Source: Lineus longissimus (taxonomy: Eukaryota > Nemertea > Pilidiophora > Heteronemertea > Lineidae). Taken from it: 64,000 nt of DNA. The notes under the pieces were generated by a model. The model was given only the letters and a program-made list of their open reading frames with translations, did no database searches and was not told the origin of the DNA. The stretch covers positions 7,566,001 through 7,630,000 of the forward strand of contig NC_088321.1 of NCBI RefSeq assembly GCF_910592395.1. Direction: 5' to 3'. A program made the translations under genes and the position numbers. Of the stretch, positions 11,132-21,021 are shown in pieces; the stretch's first letter is position 1; each line of letters starts with the position of its first letter.

Positions 11132-11327
11132 AAGTTCACATTGCAATCTCAGAACGGTTTGAGTCAAAGCGGTTCACGAGAAACACATTACGAAGCGGTT
11201 TGCGTAGTCGGAACTAGTTGGAAAGTGGTTCGAAAATTTTACAGTGGGAGCAGGTCAGACCGTTTTGAGGTCTTAAATTGGTGTATAATGGCACTTTAAA
11301 CCGGTTTGAGATTGCAGCGTGAAAACG
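11132..11327. mobile_element. Small MITE-like inverted-repeat element
   Basis: The arm at 11132-11160 (core TTGCAATCTCAGAACGGTTT) is complementary to 11299-11327 (core AAACCGGTTTGAGATTGCA). The 196-bp element has no coding capacity. A related terminus, TTCACACCTAAACC, occurs at about 10741, so the unit may be larger (10741-11327). Target-site duplication is not clear. Confidence 0.45.
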
Positions 11328-11593
11328 TCATATATGGCTCAGTCAAGTGGCAAACAATTCTACAATGATGTCAAGCTACCATCACCAAGTCAGTGCTGTC
11401 AGCTTCATATCAGATAATTGTTCCTATGAGAATATATCGTTGACAACAGCCAGCACTTGGTATCTGCAATACTTGGCTAGTATTATTTGAGCAGGCTCTG
11501 CCCATCACTCTCATACATAGTGCTCCGCCACCTGCCTTCGAACATGACAACGACAATCGACTGGCTGATACTTCTGATGACGCCTTTGCTTAC

Positions 11594-11599
11594 CTGGAA
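11594..11599 (-). CDS. Possible 6-nt microexon
   Basis: On the minus strand a strong polypyrimidine tract and CAG are followed by only six bases (TTCCAG) before a consensus GTAAGC donor. The surrounding 60 bp are similar to those around 12043-12051 and to a shorter block at 47101-47109. It may be a microexon family or simply a recurrent repeat; see the finding. Confidence 0.2.
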
Positions 11600-12042
11600 C
11601 TGAAAGAAAGAATATAGAAGTTGTATGTCACGTTAGCTTTTTGGCCAGGTACGCGACTAGTTAATGCATAATGAAATCTCCGTTTTAGCGATATTCATGT
11701 GTTTAGTCAGAATGCCTAATCTATATAATAAAAAGGTCATGCTACATTCTTCTTATCGGGTGACAAAATATGCTTCTTTCCGACATTCAGTAAGATTGGG
11801 CTATACTTTTACCAATGATAGATTCTATACTTGCTTTTGATGATATTTTATCACTTTGAACATAATGTTATTATAAAACGGCCGTTCACTTTTTCTGTAA
11901 AAAACTGTAATGCTTATACAGTTCTAAAAATCGATATTCCCCCATCACTCTTATAATGTCATCAGTTTTGTGCCTTCAATGATTACAATGATGACACACT
12001 GAAGAGAGTTAATGATATCATTTGCGCCTCTGATCTGCTTAC

Positions 12043-12051
12043 CTCATTTAT
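12043..12051 (-). CDS. Possible 9-nt microexon
   Basis: The minus-strand reading is CTCTCTTTCAG, then ATAAATGAG, then GTAAGC. Nine bases keep the reading frame. Its flanks align with those of the 6-nt candidate 450 bp away, which suggests a local duplication including the exon. Confidence 0.2.
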
Positions 12052-12089
12052 CTGAAAGAGAGAATACAGAAGTTGTAACGTAAACTCCT

Positions 12090-12142
12090 CGGGAGGCCAT
12101 GACAATGTCATGTTATTTTAATGACATTGTCATGGCCTCCCG
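12090..12142. repeat. Perfect 22-bp-arm hairpin
   Basis: CGGGAGGCCATGACAATGTC plus AT (12090-12111) is exactly complementary to 12121-12142, with a 9-nt loop. It lies just outside the duplicated microexon-like block. It is too regular to be chance; it could be a pre-miRNA-like or snap-back structure, or a recent small inverted duplication. Confidence 0.75.
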
Positions 12143-13289
12143 ACTAGTGATTAGGCACGCTATTAAAGTTAAAACTTAAATAGAGTGAGCGGCTTTTTAC
12201 CTCAATATGTTTGTACTTCCCTTGTTTCATTATTAGCAAACCATACTTTTGAACATTTTTTGTCTTTTTAAAATTTGGCTTTTAGTATTAGAAGTAAGAA
12301 AGACATGATTTTTGTTAATCTCTACCCTCAAAGGGTCAATGAATTCCTCGCGTGGGAATTTGCTTTCCCGCTCTCTGAAATGCAGTGTTGTTTGCCGAGA
12401 AATGAGAGTCCGAAGCCTTACAAATGACGCATTTTCTCTCCCGATGTTCTAATTTTTCGAAGCGATGTTAAGAAAAGACGTTGAATGTACCCTTTGTATT
12501 ATTAAAGTCGTCCACCATCGTGGCTGATTTGGGCTATATTCCTAGTAAAGACTCTATAGCAACAAGGAAAAAAATTTCTGTTTTGATGCATTGCTCCAGG
12601 CAGTGCATATATTCATGCATTTCTCCATATGTGGAGGATCTCCGGGCTCTGGGTAACTCGCGTACAGTTAAAACATTGGAATAGCGTTTCAGTCAGCTTT
12701 TAAATCATGAATTTTATATGCTGTTGGGTGGTGGAAACTACTAGAAACTGTAATAATTAAAGGTGACTGGCAGTAAAAAAATTGGTAAAATTACCCTAAC
12801 AATGCCATTGGTAATTTAAGAGTCAAAACGCAATACTTAATTTACCATATAGAAATGATTTAACACACAAAATATGCAATATCGATGTGGTGAGTTTTTG
12901 CTTAAAATTCCATTCATCTTGCATTAAGACTGTTTGTTCGATAAACCAAAAATTCAAATGCAAATACACAATAACACATTGGTCAATGAAAGCTCTGACA
13001 TGTCGGAGGTTTTGATTTGGTGATTTCATCTTAGACCTGAAGCCGAAAACGGACACATTTGGCACCAAATGTTGACATACCAATAATGGGACATTACAAA
13101 AGTAAGCAATATGTGACGATTGGTTACAAGAATACTTTTGTTTTTTTTATAAAGATGAAACGAAACGCACGCCAAAAATAAATCTAACTTACGGTAACTT
13201 CATGTTTATGTTAACCAGCATATTAACTCCGGAAAAGAATGACAGCCTTCTGCCCTAAAAGCTCCTCATTATTGTTCCAAGTGGGTCTT
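12143..13289. other. Non-coding stretch, nothing recognised
   Basis: AT-rich sequence, short chance frames on both strands only. Confidence 0.4.
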
Positions 13290-13398
13290 TTAGACTTGCC
13301 ACACCGAATATATTTTCAATACCTCTCCTAATATGCACTTGACAGATAAAAACACAATCGCACCTAACTGATAGGTCTGGATCCTCCAACCTTGTCTC
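13290..13398 (+). mobile_element. Truncated copy of the 444-bp TIR element
   Basis: The block TTTTCAATACCTCTCCTAAT...CCTTGTCTC matches the last 110 bp of the element at 2766-3209, ending at the same TIR terminus GTCTC. The inner part is missing and the stretch just before the terminus is shortened. Confidence 0.7.
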
Positions 13399-14502
13399 AG
13401 CGCACCATTTTCAACTCTGAAATGCCGGTAAATCGCGTGTTTTTGGCTGAATATTATTGAAAATATCGTCGCTCCCCCCGTGTCTCGCAAGGAACGTCGA
13501 AGTCGAAGTTCGAGAGCGGGATTTTTTGACAACCTGCCTCCCCCCTCCCCCCGGAAATAATCCTGGCTTAAACCCTGCTTGTGAGCATTTGTTACCAGCA
13601 ATAGTAGCATGCTGGGGTATACATATGGAAAAATCCGTTGCGAGCTTTGCTGGCGGTTACCTTGCGAGCATGCTGGGGTATAAATGTGACGGCTCCAGTC
13701 AAGCTCGATTATTTTTCGTTCTTAATAAATGTGTGTACGAGCTGGTTTCCCCGATCGCGTTTCCGACAATTTCTTGGCGAACTCTATGTAAGCCCTGCGC
13801 TGTTAATTTTTGTATGTGGTTGTGTGTGTGTTTCCTCTCCGGGGAATGTATCGTGCAAGTAAATCGAACCAGTGTATTATTACGCTCTCATTTGCTTATA
13901 GAAATCGTTTCGGTGGCGTTTGGGAGCGAAACGATGCCATTGTATTGGAAGTGATACCTCAGTTTGTCGTTTACCACATGAAGTCAATAAATGGCCAAAA
14001 GTTCATTGCATAATCTTAATCAGGCTAAAGTTGGACCTGACATTTGCGGCTTATCCAATTATTAAATAGATATTTGACTAATAGGTCTCGCGGTATGATT
14101 TATTGCCTCACTTTCTCTTTTCAGACAAAGACGATTTTTCGCCTGGGCCAGAATAAGGAATAAAGATGCGGTGGATACTAAATTGCAGCCCAAAACAATT
14201 TACGGTAGCGCAGCTTCTTTTCCGGGGCACCTGCCTTAGTGAAGCTTTGTCTTCACGTGGGTTCCGAGGCTGAGTTTTCTGTCTTTCCCTGCCATACCGG
14301 TATATTTTGTGAACCACGGTACTACATTACTACTTGCTACCGAATTAACTCTTGAGCCCCCATTGTGTATGTCGCCTTCCTATCTGCTTTGGTATGAGCA
14401 ACGTTTGAAAGACAAGAAACTTAGTCCTCAGCCCACGTAATCGTATGGTGTCGATTACAATAATTCATTTTCTTATATGGTTCTCCCGACTGTCTCAGTT
14501 CT
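13399..14502. other. Mostly unrecognised; repeat-like patch and a possible exon
   Basis: Around 13500-13590 a poly-C-rich patch with CCTGGCTTAAACCCTG looks like a dispersed repeat. At about 14125 a good acceptor (TTTCTCTTTTCAG) precedes a short plus-strand frame, DKDDFSPGPE then stop, which could be a last exon, but nothing else supports it. Confidence 0.3.
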
Positions 14503-14520
14503 CATTTTGTGTCATTCAAA

Positions 14521-14691
14521 CTTACCTATGGAACACTTTTGCATGTTACTCCATTTGGGCTCAAACACAAGAGTATCCCTTTAATTTTCTAAAGGGAGAA
14601 CTGAGTTAACAGCTCGGCCGCCAGGCGGCGCCCTGACCGATCCCGCGAGATCGCGCCGATCTCATGCCGCCATATTCAGTCTTTACTCTTG
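14521..14691 (+). repeat. Left inverted terminal repeat of the DIRS-like element
   Basis: It begins CTTACCTATGGAACAC and ends CTTTACTCTTG. It is complementary to 20851-21021 over 171 bp with one mismatch (G in the left copy where the right has the complement of A, within the AATATGG block). It is likely to carry the element's promoter and probably the transcription start, by analogy with DIRS elements. Confidence 0.95.
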
Positions 14692-14987
14692 TGCTTCTAC
14701 GAAGCACATCGTTTTTTCAAAGCTGCCGTGAATTCGATTTAAAACCAAATTCAACCAGCCAAGTCTAGACGATTTTTGGGTTCATTCACCTACGGAGTAG
14801 ACCGCCAAACTAATCTTGGCATTAGTATTGTCCAGTCTATTTAATTATAGACATTTTCTCAGCTAGCTTAGTCGACCCGGCTCCATTATTTTGATCTTTG
14901 GTAGGGTAGAGTTAAGTAGGCTATTCTCCGCTCTATTGTAATGAACAAGACTCAGATCCATTGCAATAGTGTTTAATTCAAGTAGGC

Positions 14988-17900
14988 ATGTTTTCCTTTC
15001 CATTAATTATTGCGTCCTTTCTGGCCTACTTGGGGTTCCCAGTGTTTTTATTGTCATTGGTACCATTTTTTATATGGCGTACCCCTCCGACGGCATCCTT
15101 TGTCTCACCACAAAGGAATGCGTCTGGTGGCGGGAAACGGGCCGTGAAGACGCCTAAACCCTCTTCCGGTTCCGTTTCCGGGCATATAACCCGGAGGTCT
15201 AGCAAACCTCCCGCCACCACCCCTTCCGTCAGCCGAGTTCCGGTTCCGGCCGCGGCTGCGAAGGATGCGGGATCTGACATTATTAATGTCTGTGGTCCCA
15301 AGGGAGACTTACATCCAATAAGTCTCCAAGGGTTTAATATACCCCGGACCTCAGGGAACCTTCCGGTTCCCCTGTCGTCCGCTCCCCCGAGTACAAGCCC
15401 TTTGTACCCGCGGGAGCACCCTGCTTCCGGTCCGCCGATTGCAGTTCCGGTTACTGACGCGGGTTCCCGTTTTTCAGTAACCGAAGACTCTACTGGGGGT
15501 TTTTCTCAGTCTTTACTGCGAAATAACCCCAGTCCTCACGGACACAGTAGAGTAGGGCCGGACCTTATAACGCCACCTCCGAAACGCCATGCGTCTTCGG
15601 TAACAGCGTTTCCGCCCTCCGTACCTCCTTCTAAAAGGGCTTCCGGTAGCTCCATACCGGCGAAGGAGTTACGGGCATTTCCGGTTTCGGACTTCGTCCT
15701 ACCGGAAATGCAGGCACCTTCCTACGTTGGCCAACCTCTTGGGTGGAACCAACCGGAAGTGCCACCCCCTCCTCGTAGCAGAGGCGTCGTTCCCATGGAA
15801 CGAGCTACGCAGAGAGGACATCTGAACTCTGGTTCAGAATATGGGCATCTTCCGCTTCCGGAAGACCCATTCGCCCGCACATACGGCTTCCAGGGTTCGC
15901 TTATGCGCTCACCCTCGCCTCAACCGCCAGTCGTTGAGAGAAGCCGCACGTCGGGTCCGGAACCCGAGTCGGGACAGCAACTGTCCCAGCTCATCCAGAT
16001 GGTAGCAGGTCTTTCTGATAGACTCAGCCATCTGGAGCAGGGTTCCGGTTCCTCTGGTGCGCCTGGTCCCATCGGATACCCACCATCCGACTCCCCTATT
16101 TTAGAGGAATTTTCTGAGAACGAGAGTTCTCAGCCAGGCTACCGCTCCCCCAATCAGGAGGAGCTGTCACCAGAGGAGGCCAGTATCCTGTCGGATATGA
16201 GGACACTCAGATCCTTGATCAGAGCGTACCTCCCGCAGGATCTGTGCCCTACCCCGCCGGAACTGCCAGCCTTGTCAACACCGACCTTTTCACTCTGGGG
16301 ACAGGAAGTGGATCCCAATCCACAGGTTTCTCAAGGCTCCACTCGGGCACTTGAATTCCTTCCTCCCTCCCCGTCGGTGGTAGCAGTCTCTGAACTTTTG
16401 GAGCGTACAATCAGAGACTCACAAGGCGCCCACCAACGTACTTCCATCCCTGTCCTTCCGGCAGTCGGACCGGAAGCTTGGTGTAAACCGGGGAAGTTGT
16501 TCACGGCACAACTTCCTCCCGTTAGGCAGTACCGCGCTGACTATTATCGAGTCAGCTCGGCCGGCTGTCCAGCTGCAGCATCGACTTCCATATTAAAGGA
16601 CGATGTACAGCTGGACCAACTCGTGCCTAGGGTGACCTCCTCCTCGGCTTACCGAGACCTTAGAGCACAAGAGGGTCTGGCCAAAAACACGTTAGCGGTG
16701 CTCTCCTACGCAGAGCACACTAACCTGGCCCTAGCCAGATCCCTAAAAGATAATGAGTCACTATCTGATGACACAAAATCGATTGTGACATCCTTGTCAC
16801 ATTCGATTAGGCACGCTATTGCGCTGTCCGCCAAGACCGCAGCAAATAGCGTCCTACTCCGTAGAGACGCCGCACTGGGCTCTCTCAATGTCATCAGATC
16901 CCTCCAGCTGGAAGGGGCCTTAAGAACCGCTCCTATGGACGGTTCTTTCCTGTTCGCAGATTCTGTACAAGAGGCGGCTCAAGCACAGAAAGATTGGGAC
17001 AAATTATATGCCCCCACTGCAACACAGAGGGCCAAGACCTCTCTACCTAACGCTAGAAAGATAGAGAGGCCCCAGCAGGCATCGGGTTCAATCCCGTACG
17101 CCAGGCAGGTCCTGCCTTGGCCTACCCCGCCTAGTCAGCCTGCTCCTGCTGGATCCTTCCGACGGGAAGCGGAGGGTCGCCGGACTGGAAAGAGGAAAAA
17201 TACTTCCTCTAACCAGGGTGGATCCGTCCGACTAAGCACTCCTTTCGCCCAAGGGGTGCTGGCCGGAAGAGGTGACTCCCCCCTCCTTTCTCCTCCCGGA
17301 CGCAAAAAGGAGCCGACTCCGGTAGTCGGGGGCCGTCTGCAAAAATTTGCAGACATTTGGGACGATTGGTGCCCAAAGGGGTCCCCAGTCCCAAACATGT
17401 TGAGGTACGGAGTGAAACTACATTTCAACCGTACCCCCCCGACTTCCATATATCCAACCCCAGTTCAGCCACCGAAGGACCCAGTCAAGGCCTCTGCCCT
17501 CCAAGCAGAGGTCGCGACATTACTGGAGAAGCAAGCTATCCAGGTCCTTCAAGATCCATGCTCCCCCGGCTTTTACAGCCACGTTTTCTTGGTTCCCAAG
17601 AAAGCAGGGACATGGAGGCTGATCATAGACCTTTCCAGGTTAAACACCTTCTTGAATGTTCCTCATTTCAAGATGGAAACCACCAGGTCTATAGCAACGG
17701 CGATACAGCCCAACGATTGGACGGTATCGATGGATTTAATGGATGCGTACTTACATGTACCGATCCATCCAGATTATCAACACTTCCTTCGATTCCATTA
17801 CGAAGGAAAGACGTATCAATTCAGGGCCCTGCCGTTCGGTCTGGCATCGGCACCCCTAATTTTTACGATGATAGTCACAGCCTTCGTCGCTCCCTTTCAC

Positions 17901-20276
17901 GTGATGGGGTTCAAGCTCCATCACTACCTAGACGATTGGCTACTCCGTTGCAAATCGCGGGAACTACTACTGCAACAACTTCAGGTTCTAAAGCAAAAAG
18001 TAGTTTCCGCAGGTTGGATTATAAACGAAACAAAGTCAGAATTCATACCATCCCAAGACTTCGTTTACGTTGGAGTTCGATTCCTTACGGCCATAGGGAA
18101 AATGCTCCCCCCCCCCCCCCCTAGACAGGATAAAGAAAATTCTTCATCTCGTCGCAGAATTCAGAGGAAGGACTCAAGCTCCCGCAAGGCGATGCTTGAG
18201 CCTTTTGGGACTTCTGAATTCGGCAGCAGACCAAATCCCCCTTGGCCGTCTATATATGCGTCCCATCCAGATGTTTCTAATGTCTCTATGGAAACCCCAC
18301 AGGGACCCATTAGACAAGTTGGTATCGATACCTCAATACCTACTCAAGAACGTCTGGAACTTCTGGGAGTCGGAGACTCGTCTCCAAAGCGGTGTAGATC
18401 TTGCTCCACCGCCCCCAGAAGTGTCCCTGTTCACAGATGCTTCCCTACTAGGGTGGGGAGCACATCTGAACAACGGGGACATGTCCATAAGAGGTCTATG
18501 GACAAGGGAGGAGACCATTCTTCCAATAAATATATTGGAAATGAAGGCTGTCCTTCTTGCCGTGAGGGCTCTTTCCCTTCGCCTGAAGAATCGGAGAGTA
18601 ACCCTGTTCTCCGACAATTCTACAGTAGTAGCATATGTCAGGAGACAGGGAGGCACAAAGTCCGGCATTCTTTGCCAGCTAACTTGGGAGCTTTACCATC
18701 TTTGTGCCGACCTTGGAGTATCGATATGTGCCAGACACATACCGGGCAATCGCAACATCCTTGCCGACGACCTGTCCCGTCAGAACAAGCTAGTTCAGAC
18801 AGAGTGGACACTCCATCAGGAGATTGTAGACGACCTTTGTCGCCTTTGGCAATCTCCGAAGGTAGATCTGTTCGCCACCAGGCTGAACAATCGCCTTCCC
18901 ATCTATTACTCTCCACTTCCGGACGAAGAGGCCCTGGAAGTCGACAGCCTTACAGCCTCTTGGGTCGGGCTGAACGCATATGCGTTTCCACCCCTCCCTC
19001 TCATCCAACCAGTCCTGAACAAGATCTTGACCAGCCATCCGGTGAGAATAACTCTCATCGCACCTTGCTGGCCAAATCAGGCCTGGTTCCCAGCCTTGCT
19101 GGAGCTCCTGATAGATCACCCCAGGAGTCTTCCTACTTGGAAGCACCTCCTGTGGCACCCCCTGGGGAGATGCTACCACCAGAACCCTGGATTTTTCAAG
19201 TTTCACGCCTGGAACTTATCCAGTTGCATCTCCACCAGAGAGGCTTTTCGGACATCGCTGTCAAGCGCATGTCCGCACCTCAAAGGGGGTCTACCCTTGA
19301 TGTGTATCAAGGAAAGTGGTCTACCTTCACTTCCTGGTGCAGGGAGAACGGAGTTAATCCGATATCTCCCTCTATATACAGATTAGTTGATTTCCTTATT
19401 AAATTATTCACGGAAAGACAACTATCTGTCACGGCTATAAAAGGGTACAAGTCCGCCATCGCTTCTACCCTCCATGTTTTAAGCACCTGGGATCTTCGTT
19501 GGGAGGACCAAATAACCCCTCTTTTCAGAGGAATGTTATTAGAGCGTCCTAGACCGGTTCACAACACCCCTAAATGGGACCTTTCTGTTGTCCTTAAGGT
19601 GCTCATGAGGCATCCTTTTGAACCCATGTCTATTTCATCCATGAAATATCTGACACTCAAAACGGTCTTTCTAGTAGCCTTGGCTACCGCCCAACGGAGA
19701 TCAGAGCTCCATGCACTTTCTTTTAAGAAGCTGGCTTTTAGAGAGGGAGGGGAGGTTATCCTGGCTTTTATACCAGGATTTCTGGCGAAGAACCAGGGAC
19801 CGGCCGCCTCTCGGCCCCCGGTTACTATTCCCTCTCTGTCAGGATCGATCTCTTATGATCTTCCTGACAGAACTTTATGTCCCGTCAGGGCCCTAAAGTT
19901 CTACATAAATAGGACAAAACCTCCCGGTATCCGCCAGGGGAGAGAGCGTTTGTTTTTGTCCTATAAGGAGGGAAATAAACGAGAGATAGTGGCCGCCACT
20001 TTTTCAAGGTGGATTGTGGAGACTATTCGTCTTTCCTACAACACCTTGAAGACTTCCTCTGATCTTCGTGCGCTAGCTAACATCTCAGCGCACGAAGTTA
20101 GAGCACTAGCCACCTCCTGGGCTAACTACCGAGGAGTTGCTCTTCAAGAAGTCGTTTCCGCTGCATGTTGGAGTAATCACTCCACATTCTCTCGTTTCTA
20201 CCTACGAGACGTTTCTTCCCTCGTAGATGGCATGCACACAATCGGCCCGATTGTGTCTGCGGGGCATGTTGTTTGA
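14988..20276 (+). CDS. DIRS gag-RT reading frame running on into tyrosine recombinase
   Basis: One 1,762-codon frame holds three parts. Residues about 1-810 are a Pro/Ser-rich gag-like protein whose conserved helical part is near residues 460-690. Residues about 820-1040 are a reverse transcriptase: WRLIIDLSRLN at 876, catalytic Asp in MDLMDAYL at 916, and YLDD at 980-983. Residues about 1395-1762 are a tyrosine recombinase with RRSEL (Arg 1570), HEVR (His 1702, Arg 1705) and the nucleophile in RFYLRD (Tyr 1738). After the C15 run at 18107-18121 this frame is not the RNase H frame, so residues 1046 to about 1390 are probably untranslated shadow. The recombinase is more likely made from its own overlapping ORF, as in other DIRS elements. 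The first 30 residues are hydrophobic, unusual for a gag start; ATG 14988 is the first in-frame start but the true start may lie downstream. Confidence 0.85.
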   Translation: MFSFPLIIASFLAYLGFPVFLLSLVPFFIWRTPPTASFVSPQRNASGGGKRAVKTPKPSSGSVSGHITRRSSKPPATTPSVSRVPVPAAAAKDAGSDIINVCGPKGDLHPISLQGFNIPRTSGNLPVPLSSAPPSTSPLYPREHPASGPPIAVPVTDAGSRFSVTEDSTGGFSQSLLRNNPSPHGHSRVGPDLITPPPKRHASSVTAFPPSVPPSKRASGSSIPAKELRAFPVSDFVLPEMQAPSYVGQPLGWNQPEVPPPPRSRGVVPMERATQRGHLNSGSEYGHLPLPEDPFARTYGFQGSLMRSPSPQPPVVERSRTSGPEPESGQQLSQLIQMVAGLSDRLSHLEQGSGSSGAPGPIGYPPSDSPILEEFSENESSQPGYRSPNQEELSPEEASILSDMRTLRSLIRAYLPQDLCPTPPELPALSTPTFSLWGQEVDPNPQVSQGSTRALEFLPPSPSVVAVSELLERTIRDSQGAHQRTSIPVLPAVGPEAWCKPGKLFTAQLPPVRQYRADYYRVSSAGCPAAASTSILKDDVQLDQLVPRVTSSSAYRDLRAQEGLAKNTLAVLSYAEHTNLALARSLKDNESLSDDTKSIVTSLSHSIRHAIALSAKTAANSVLLRRDAALGSLNVIRSLQLEGALRTAPMDGSFLFADSVQEAAQAQKDWDKLYAPTATQRAKTSLPNARKIERPQQASGSIPYARQVLPWPTPPSQPAPAGSFRREAEGRRTGKRKNTSSNQGGSVRLSTPFAQGVLAGRGDSPLLSPPGRKKEPTPVVGGRLQKFADIWDDWCPKGSPVPNMLRYGVKLHFNRTPPTSIYPTPVQPPKDPVKASALQAEVATLLEKQAIQVLQDPCSPGFYSHVFLVPKKAGTWRLIIDLSRLNTFLNVPHFKMETTRSIATAIQPNDWTVSMDLMDAYLHVPIHPDYQHFLRFHYEGKTYQFRALPFGLASAPLIFTMIVTAFVAPFHVMGFKLHHYLDDWLLRCKSRELLLQQLQVLKQKVVSAGWIINETKSEFIPSQDFVYVGVRFLTAIGKMLPPPPPRQDKENSSSRRRIQRKDSSSRKAMLEPFGTSEFGSRPNPPWPSIYASHPDVSNVSMETPQGPIRQVGIDTSIPTQERLELLGVGDSSPKRCRSCSTAPRSVPVHRCFPTRVGSTSEQRGHVHKRSMDKGGDHSSNKYIGNEGCPSCREGSFPSPEESESNPVLRQFYSSSICQETGRHKVRHSLPANLGALPSLCRPWSIDMCQTHTGQSQHPCRRPVPSEQASSDRVDTPSGDCRRPLSPLAISEGRSVRHQAEQSPSHLLLSTSGRRGPGSRQPYSLLGRAERICVSTPPSHPTSPEQDLDQPSGENNSHRTLLAKSGLVPSLAGAPDRSPQESSYLEAPPVAPPGEMLPPEPWIFQVSRLELIQLHLHQRGFSDIAVKRMSAPQRGSTLDVYQGKWSTFTSWCRENGVNPISPSIYRLVDFLIKLFTERQLSVTAIKGYKSAIASTLHVLSTWDLRWEDQITPLFRGMLLERPRPVHNTPKWDLSVVLKVLMRHPFEPMSISSMKYLTLKTVFLVALATAQRRSELHALSFKKLAFREGGEVILAFIPGFLAKNQGPAASRPPVTIPSLSGSISYDLPDRTLCPVRALKFYINRTKPPGIRQGRERLFLSYKEGNKREIVAATFSRWIVETIRLSYNTLKTSSDLRALANISAHEVRALATSWANYRGVALQEVVSAACWSNHSTFSRFYLRDVSSLVDGMHTIGPIVSAGHVV
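18107..18121 (+). other. C15 homopolymer at the RT/RNase H frame change
   Basis: Fifteen C residues sit exactly where the RT frame ends in similarity and the RNase H frame begins. A length change of the run or ribosomal slippage would join the two. A copy- or sequencing-derived length error is the simplest explanation. Confidence 0.9.
18122..19386 (+). CDS. DIRS RNase H and methyltransferase-like domain, +1 frame to the RT
   Basis: This frame is open directly from the C15 run and completes the RT (connection block starting LDRIKKILHLVAEF). RNase H acidic residues are visible: the Asp of LFTDAS at about 18436, the Glu of NILEMKA at 18538, the Asp of LFSDNS at 18613 and the Asp of ILADDLSR at 18766. 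RNase H removes RNA from the RNA-DNA hybrid during reverse transcription. A block with DLFATRLNNRLP, YAFPPLPLI and PCWPNQAWFP follows; it matches the segment called a DAM-like methyltransferase in DIRS elements. The frame ends at 19386, overlapping the start of the recombinase domain by about 200 bp. An internal ATG exists at 18196, but fusion to the RT is expected from the family. Activity of the RT-RNase H protein depends on whether the C15 length is real. Confidence 0.9.
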
Positions 20277-20277
20277 T

Positions 20278-20705
20278 CCTGGCTAGATCAAAAAAAGGGG
20301 GGGAAGCCCGATTGAAGAGTCAAACGCGCATCTTGCGCCATTTTTGATATGCCCTATCTTCAACATCCAGGCAACCCCTAGTAGACTAGAAAGGACGCAA
20401 TTTCTTATTGTTGTTTAGCAATAACTCATTCTACACCCTTCAACATGCCTTACTTGCTCTAAGCTCTGTTGCCGGAAAGAAGATGGTTTTATTACGCAAT
20501 TCTAGCGCTTTCCGGAGAATGGGTCTATTACTCTCTATAATATGATTGTAATACCGAGATCAAAATACCGGTCCTCCGGTTCTCCCCATTTCTTTCCCCT
20601 GGCGGTCCTCCTTAGCTAATATGCCGGTGGTGCCTCCTGGATGGAACAACAGCTCAGCCTTAGGTCAGTCCTCGTTTCCCACCTCCAATAGGTTGCTGGG
20701 ATTCG
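20278..20705 (+). other. DIRS 3' non-coding region
   Basis: About 430 bp lie between the recombinase stop and the internal complementary region. An A7G7 run sits at 20290-20303. No further domain is encoded. Confidence 0.6.
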
Positions 20706-20803
20706 ATGCAAAAGTGTTCCATAGGTAAGTTTGAATGACACAAAATGCCCATTTCCTTACAAGAAATGGCCATTTTGTTAGTTCATACTTACCTATGGAA
20801 CAC
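20706..20803 (+). repeat. Internal complementary region (ICR) of the DIRS-like element
   Basis: The first half (20706-20747) is the complement of the element's left end up to CATTTTG. The second half (20741-20803) is the complement of the right end from the same CATTTTG outward into the ITR. Such a region is thought to template completion of the ends when a circular DNA intermediate forms. It also folds on itself through GTTCCATAGGTAAG and CTTACCTATGGAAC. Confidence 0.95.
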
Positions 20804-20850
20804 GGCCCTCCCGCCGTCCCCACAAACGGGACATACTCTTTATTAACGCT

Positions 20851-21021
20851 CAAGAGTAAAGACTAAATATGGCGGCATGAGATCGGCGCGATCTCGCGGG
20901 ATCGGTCAGGGCGCCGCCTGGCGGCCGAGCTGTTAACTCAGTTCTCCCTTTAGAAAATTAAAGGGATACTCTTGTGTTTGAGCCCAAATGGAGTAACATG
21001 CAAAAGTGTTCCATAGGTAAG
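20851..21021 (-). repeat. Right inverted terminal repeat of the DIRS-like element
   Basis: Complement of 14521-14691 with one mismatch; followed by a 47-bp right-specific extension ending GGGCATTTTG at 21068. Confidence 0.95.

Noticed and set aside
13457-13954. 165-codon plus-strand frame
   Set aside because: It starts inside repeat-like poly-C sequence, has low-complexity start and no known domain.
17357-18124. 255-codon plus-strand open frame inside the DIRS pol region
   Set aside because: It overlaps the RT in another frame and has no conserved motif; it is a GC-rich shadow.
18333-19206. Minus-strand open frames of 92-138 codons opposite RNase H and the methyltransferase-like block
   Set aside because: Shadows of the plus-strand coding frame; no domain and no start context.
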